In this document: piece after piece, positions 31,695-33,244 of the stretch
Layout: each line of letters starts with the position of its first letter
Position numbering within the stretch: position 1 is the stretch's first letter
From: an uncultured Verrucomicrobiales bacterium
Lineage (GTDB): Bacteria; Verrucomicrobiota; Verrucomicrobiia; Limisphaerales; Palsa-1400
Reading direction: 5' to 3'
Assembly (NCBI GenBank): GCA_903898185.1
Contig: CAIUEN010000081.1
Coordinates: 1-33,244 of the forward strand
DNA length: 33,244 nucleotides
Program-made: the position numbers and the translations under genes
Notes under the pieces: generated by a model
The model's input: the letters and a program-made list of their open reading frames with translations, nothing else
Databases searched by the model: none
Told to the model about the DNA's origin: nothing

Positions 31695-33152
31695 TTATGC
31701 CAATTTCTTGCTCATTACTCGAATAATCGCATTGCGAAGCGCTTCAAATTCAAAAGGCTTACAAAAGAATGCCTGGGGCAACTCAGGGTGATGGCCGCTC
31801 ATTACCTCGGCCTCGCTATAGCCGCTAACGAGAATCACCGGGATGTCGGCCTGAAGTTTGCGCAAAGCCGTCAGGGTGTCCCATCCATTCATGCGAGGCA
31901 TGGTCAGGTCACTAATGACGCAACGGATTTCGTTCCGATGCTGCTGGAACACCTCCACCGCTTCAACGCCGTCGTTCGCAGTAAATACCGTAAAACCATG
32001 TTGCTTGAGCCTCGCCGAAATTACTTCCCGCACCACCCGCTCGTCATCGACCACCAGCACAGTGCCAGCGTCTGCCGTTTTCGGAGCTTGGGGTACATGT
32101 GGCTTCTGTGGAATTGCCTCTATCGACAGTGGCAAGAACACCCGGAAGGTTGTTCCCCGCCCCTGTGCGCTATCCACCGTGATGCCTCCGTAGTGCGACC
32201 TCACAATCCCCAAAACCACAGCCAAACCCATGCCCCGACCGACGAATTTAGTGGAGAAAAACGGGTCGAAGATCTTTTCGATATCGTTGTCCGGAATGCC
32301 GCAGCCACTGTCCTCTACTTCCACACAGGCGTAGGCGCTGTTTTTCGGTTGCCAATCCACAGGAAAGCGGTTTATGGCTGAAATATCCGCTGAGAAAACC
32401 GTCCTGACAGCCAGTCGTATGTTCCCCGAACTGTCCTTGAGAGACTCAGAAGCATTCGTGATCAGATTGGTGATTACTTGCTGGATTTGGTTTGCGCTGG
32501 AGCTAATGGCCGGGCCGGGAGATGGTAAATTGGTTTCCCAAACTGCGCTTTCCCGTATGCCAGCCCTGAGTATAGGCAGGCTGCGACGACAAGTTTCTGA
32601 AAGATCCAGCGGTTCACGTTTGACAACGGTTTGCCCGAGGTAGGTCAGCATCAGAGTGCTCACTTCCGCCGCCTTGCTAACCGCATCCATGGCTGCGGTC
32701 ATATTTTCGAGTGATTCCGCGCTTCCGGGCAGATCGTCCTTGGCCATCTCCAAGTACATCGTCACCGCGAGTAGTTGGTTGTTGAAATGGTGGGCGATGG
32801 CCCCAGCCATGCGGCCCAAGCTTTCAGATTTATGAAGCAGCCGGTTTTGAATCATCAGCTTTTCCTTCTCAGCCTCGGCCCGCTTTATGTCGGTAATGTC
32901 CCAGTTCGTTCCAATCATACGCGATGGTTGCCCCAAGCCATCTCGCTGAACAGAGGCGAGGGCACGGATATAACGAATGGTTCCATCAGACCAAAGAACC
33001 CGAAAATCTGTGTCAAACTCCTGTTCGCCGCGCAACGCAATCTGAATTTCTTCGTCGCATCGCTGCCGATCTGCCGGATGAACCCCCGTCAGCCATGCTT
33101 GGTAAGCGCCACCGAACTGATTAGAACTTAGGGAGTTGGAAGAAATAATCAT
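31695..33152 (-). CDS. PAS - HisKA/HATPase - REC hybrid sensor kinase
   Basis: 485 aa; PAS_3-like VHPADRQRCDEEIQIALRGEQEFDTDFRVLWSDGTIRYIRALASVQRDGLGQPSRMIGTNWDITDIKRAE; H-box SLGRMAGAIAHHFNNQLLAV; REC VLVVDDERVVREV. Paralogous to the C-terminal half of 16010..18763. Confidence 0.9.
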   Translation of the reverse strand: MIISSNSLSSNQFGGAYQAWLTGVHPADRQRCDEEIQIALRGEQEFDTDFRVLWSDGTIRYIRALASVQRDGLGQPSRMIGTNWDITDIKRAEAEKEKLMIQNRLLHKSESLGRMAGAIAHHFNNQLLAVTMYLEMAKDDLPGSAESLENMTAAMDAVSKAAEVSTLMLTYLGQTVVKREPLDLSETCRRSLPILRAGIRESAVWETNLPSPGPAISSSANQIQQVITNLITNASESLKDSSGNIRLAVRTVFSADISAINRFPVDWQPKNSAYACVEVEDSGCGIPDNDIEKIFDPFFSTKFVGRGMGLAVVLGIVRSHYGGITVDSAQGRGTTFRVFLPLSIEAIPQKPHVPQAPKTADAGTVLVVDDERVVREVISARLKQHGFTVFTANDGVEAVEVFQQHRNEIRCVISDLTMPRMNGWDTLTALRKLQADIPVILVSGYSEAEVMSGHHPELPQAFFCKPFEFEALRNAIIRVMSKKLA

Positions 33153-33244
33153 ACCAGAGGGCGCGGTTCAATTAGAACATCCCATTTAGGCAAAGTGACA
33201 GATCGCTGCAATCGCTCTTCTAATTTCGCCTTGGCCGCTTTGCA
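33149..33244 (-). CDS. C-terminal fragment of an unidentified protein (runs off right edge)
   Basis: Reverse-strand translation CKAAKAKLEERLQRSVTLPKWDVLIEPRPLV*; its TGA overlaps the ATG of the downstream kinase (ATGA). Confidence 0.45.
   Translation of the reverse strand, partial: CKAAKAKLEERLQRSVTLPKWDVLIEPRPLV

Noticed and set aside
31590-32381. 263-aa plus-strand ORF (and the similar 16094..16798 ORF)
   Set aside because: Their similarity to each other simply mirrors the paralogous HK-REC genes on the opposite strand.

Overview
The window looks like a bacterial chromosome segment, probably from the Verrucomicrobia/PVC group. That assignment is inferred from a PUR-domain protein, a gldA/F/G-DUF4340 cassette and the style of the palindromic repeats; it was not tested. 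From left to right it carries: a coiled-coil, MCP-like protein cut by the left edge (- strand); a PUR-alpha-like nucleic-acid-binding protein; a DUF4149-like membrane protein; a TPR protein; a SNF2-family helicase that overlaps argG tail-to-tail; a compact chemotaxis operon (cheR, cheD, HDOD, cheB, cheA, cheX-like, tandem-REC regulator, cheW); and a cluster of large sensor kinases. At the centre is a divergent, inverted duplication of an [ABM-monooxygenase-like + B12-binding sensor kinase] unit. Both kinases carry the W-x9-EH and D-x-H-x-x-G signatures associated with CarH/LitR-type B12 photoreceptors. The two copies share near-identical sensor/PAS halves but have unrelated transmitter modules. 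The left ABM copy has an in-frame 201-bp internal deletion. In addition, a double-hairpin repeat family encodes an in-frame 'EPEAPGTGRPEVCPT' peptide in both kinases (two copies in one, one in the other) and also occurs inside two 134-bp MITE-like intergenic elements. The right part has a SlyX-like ORF without a canonical start, palindromic repeats, a GldA/F/G-like ABC cassette with DUF4340, and another PAS-HK-REC kinase.
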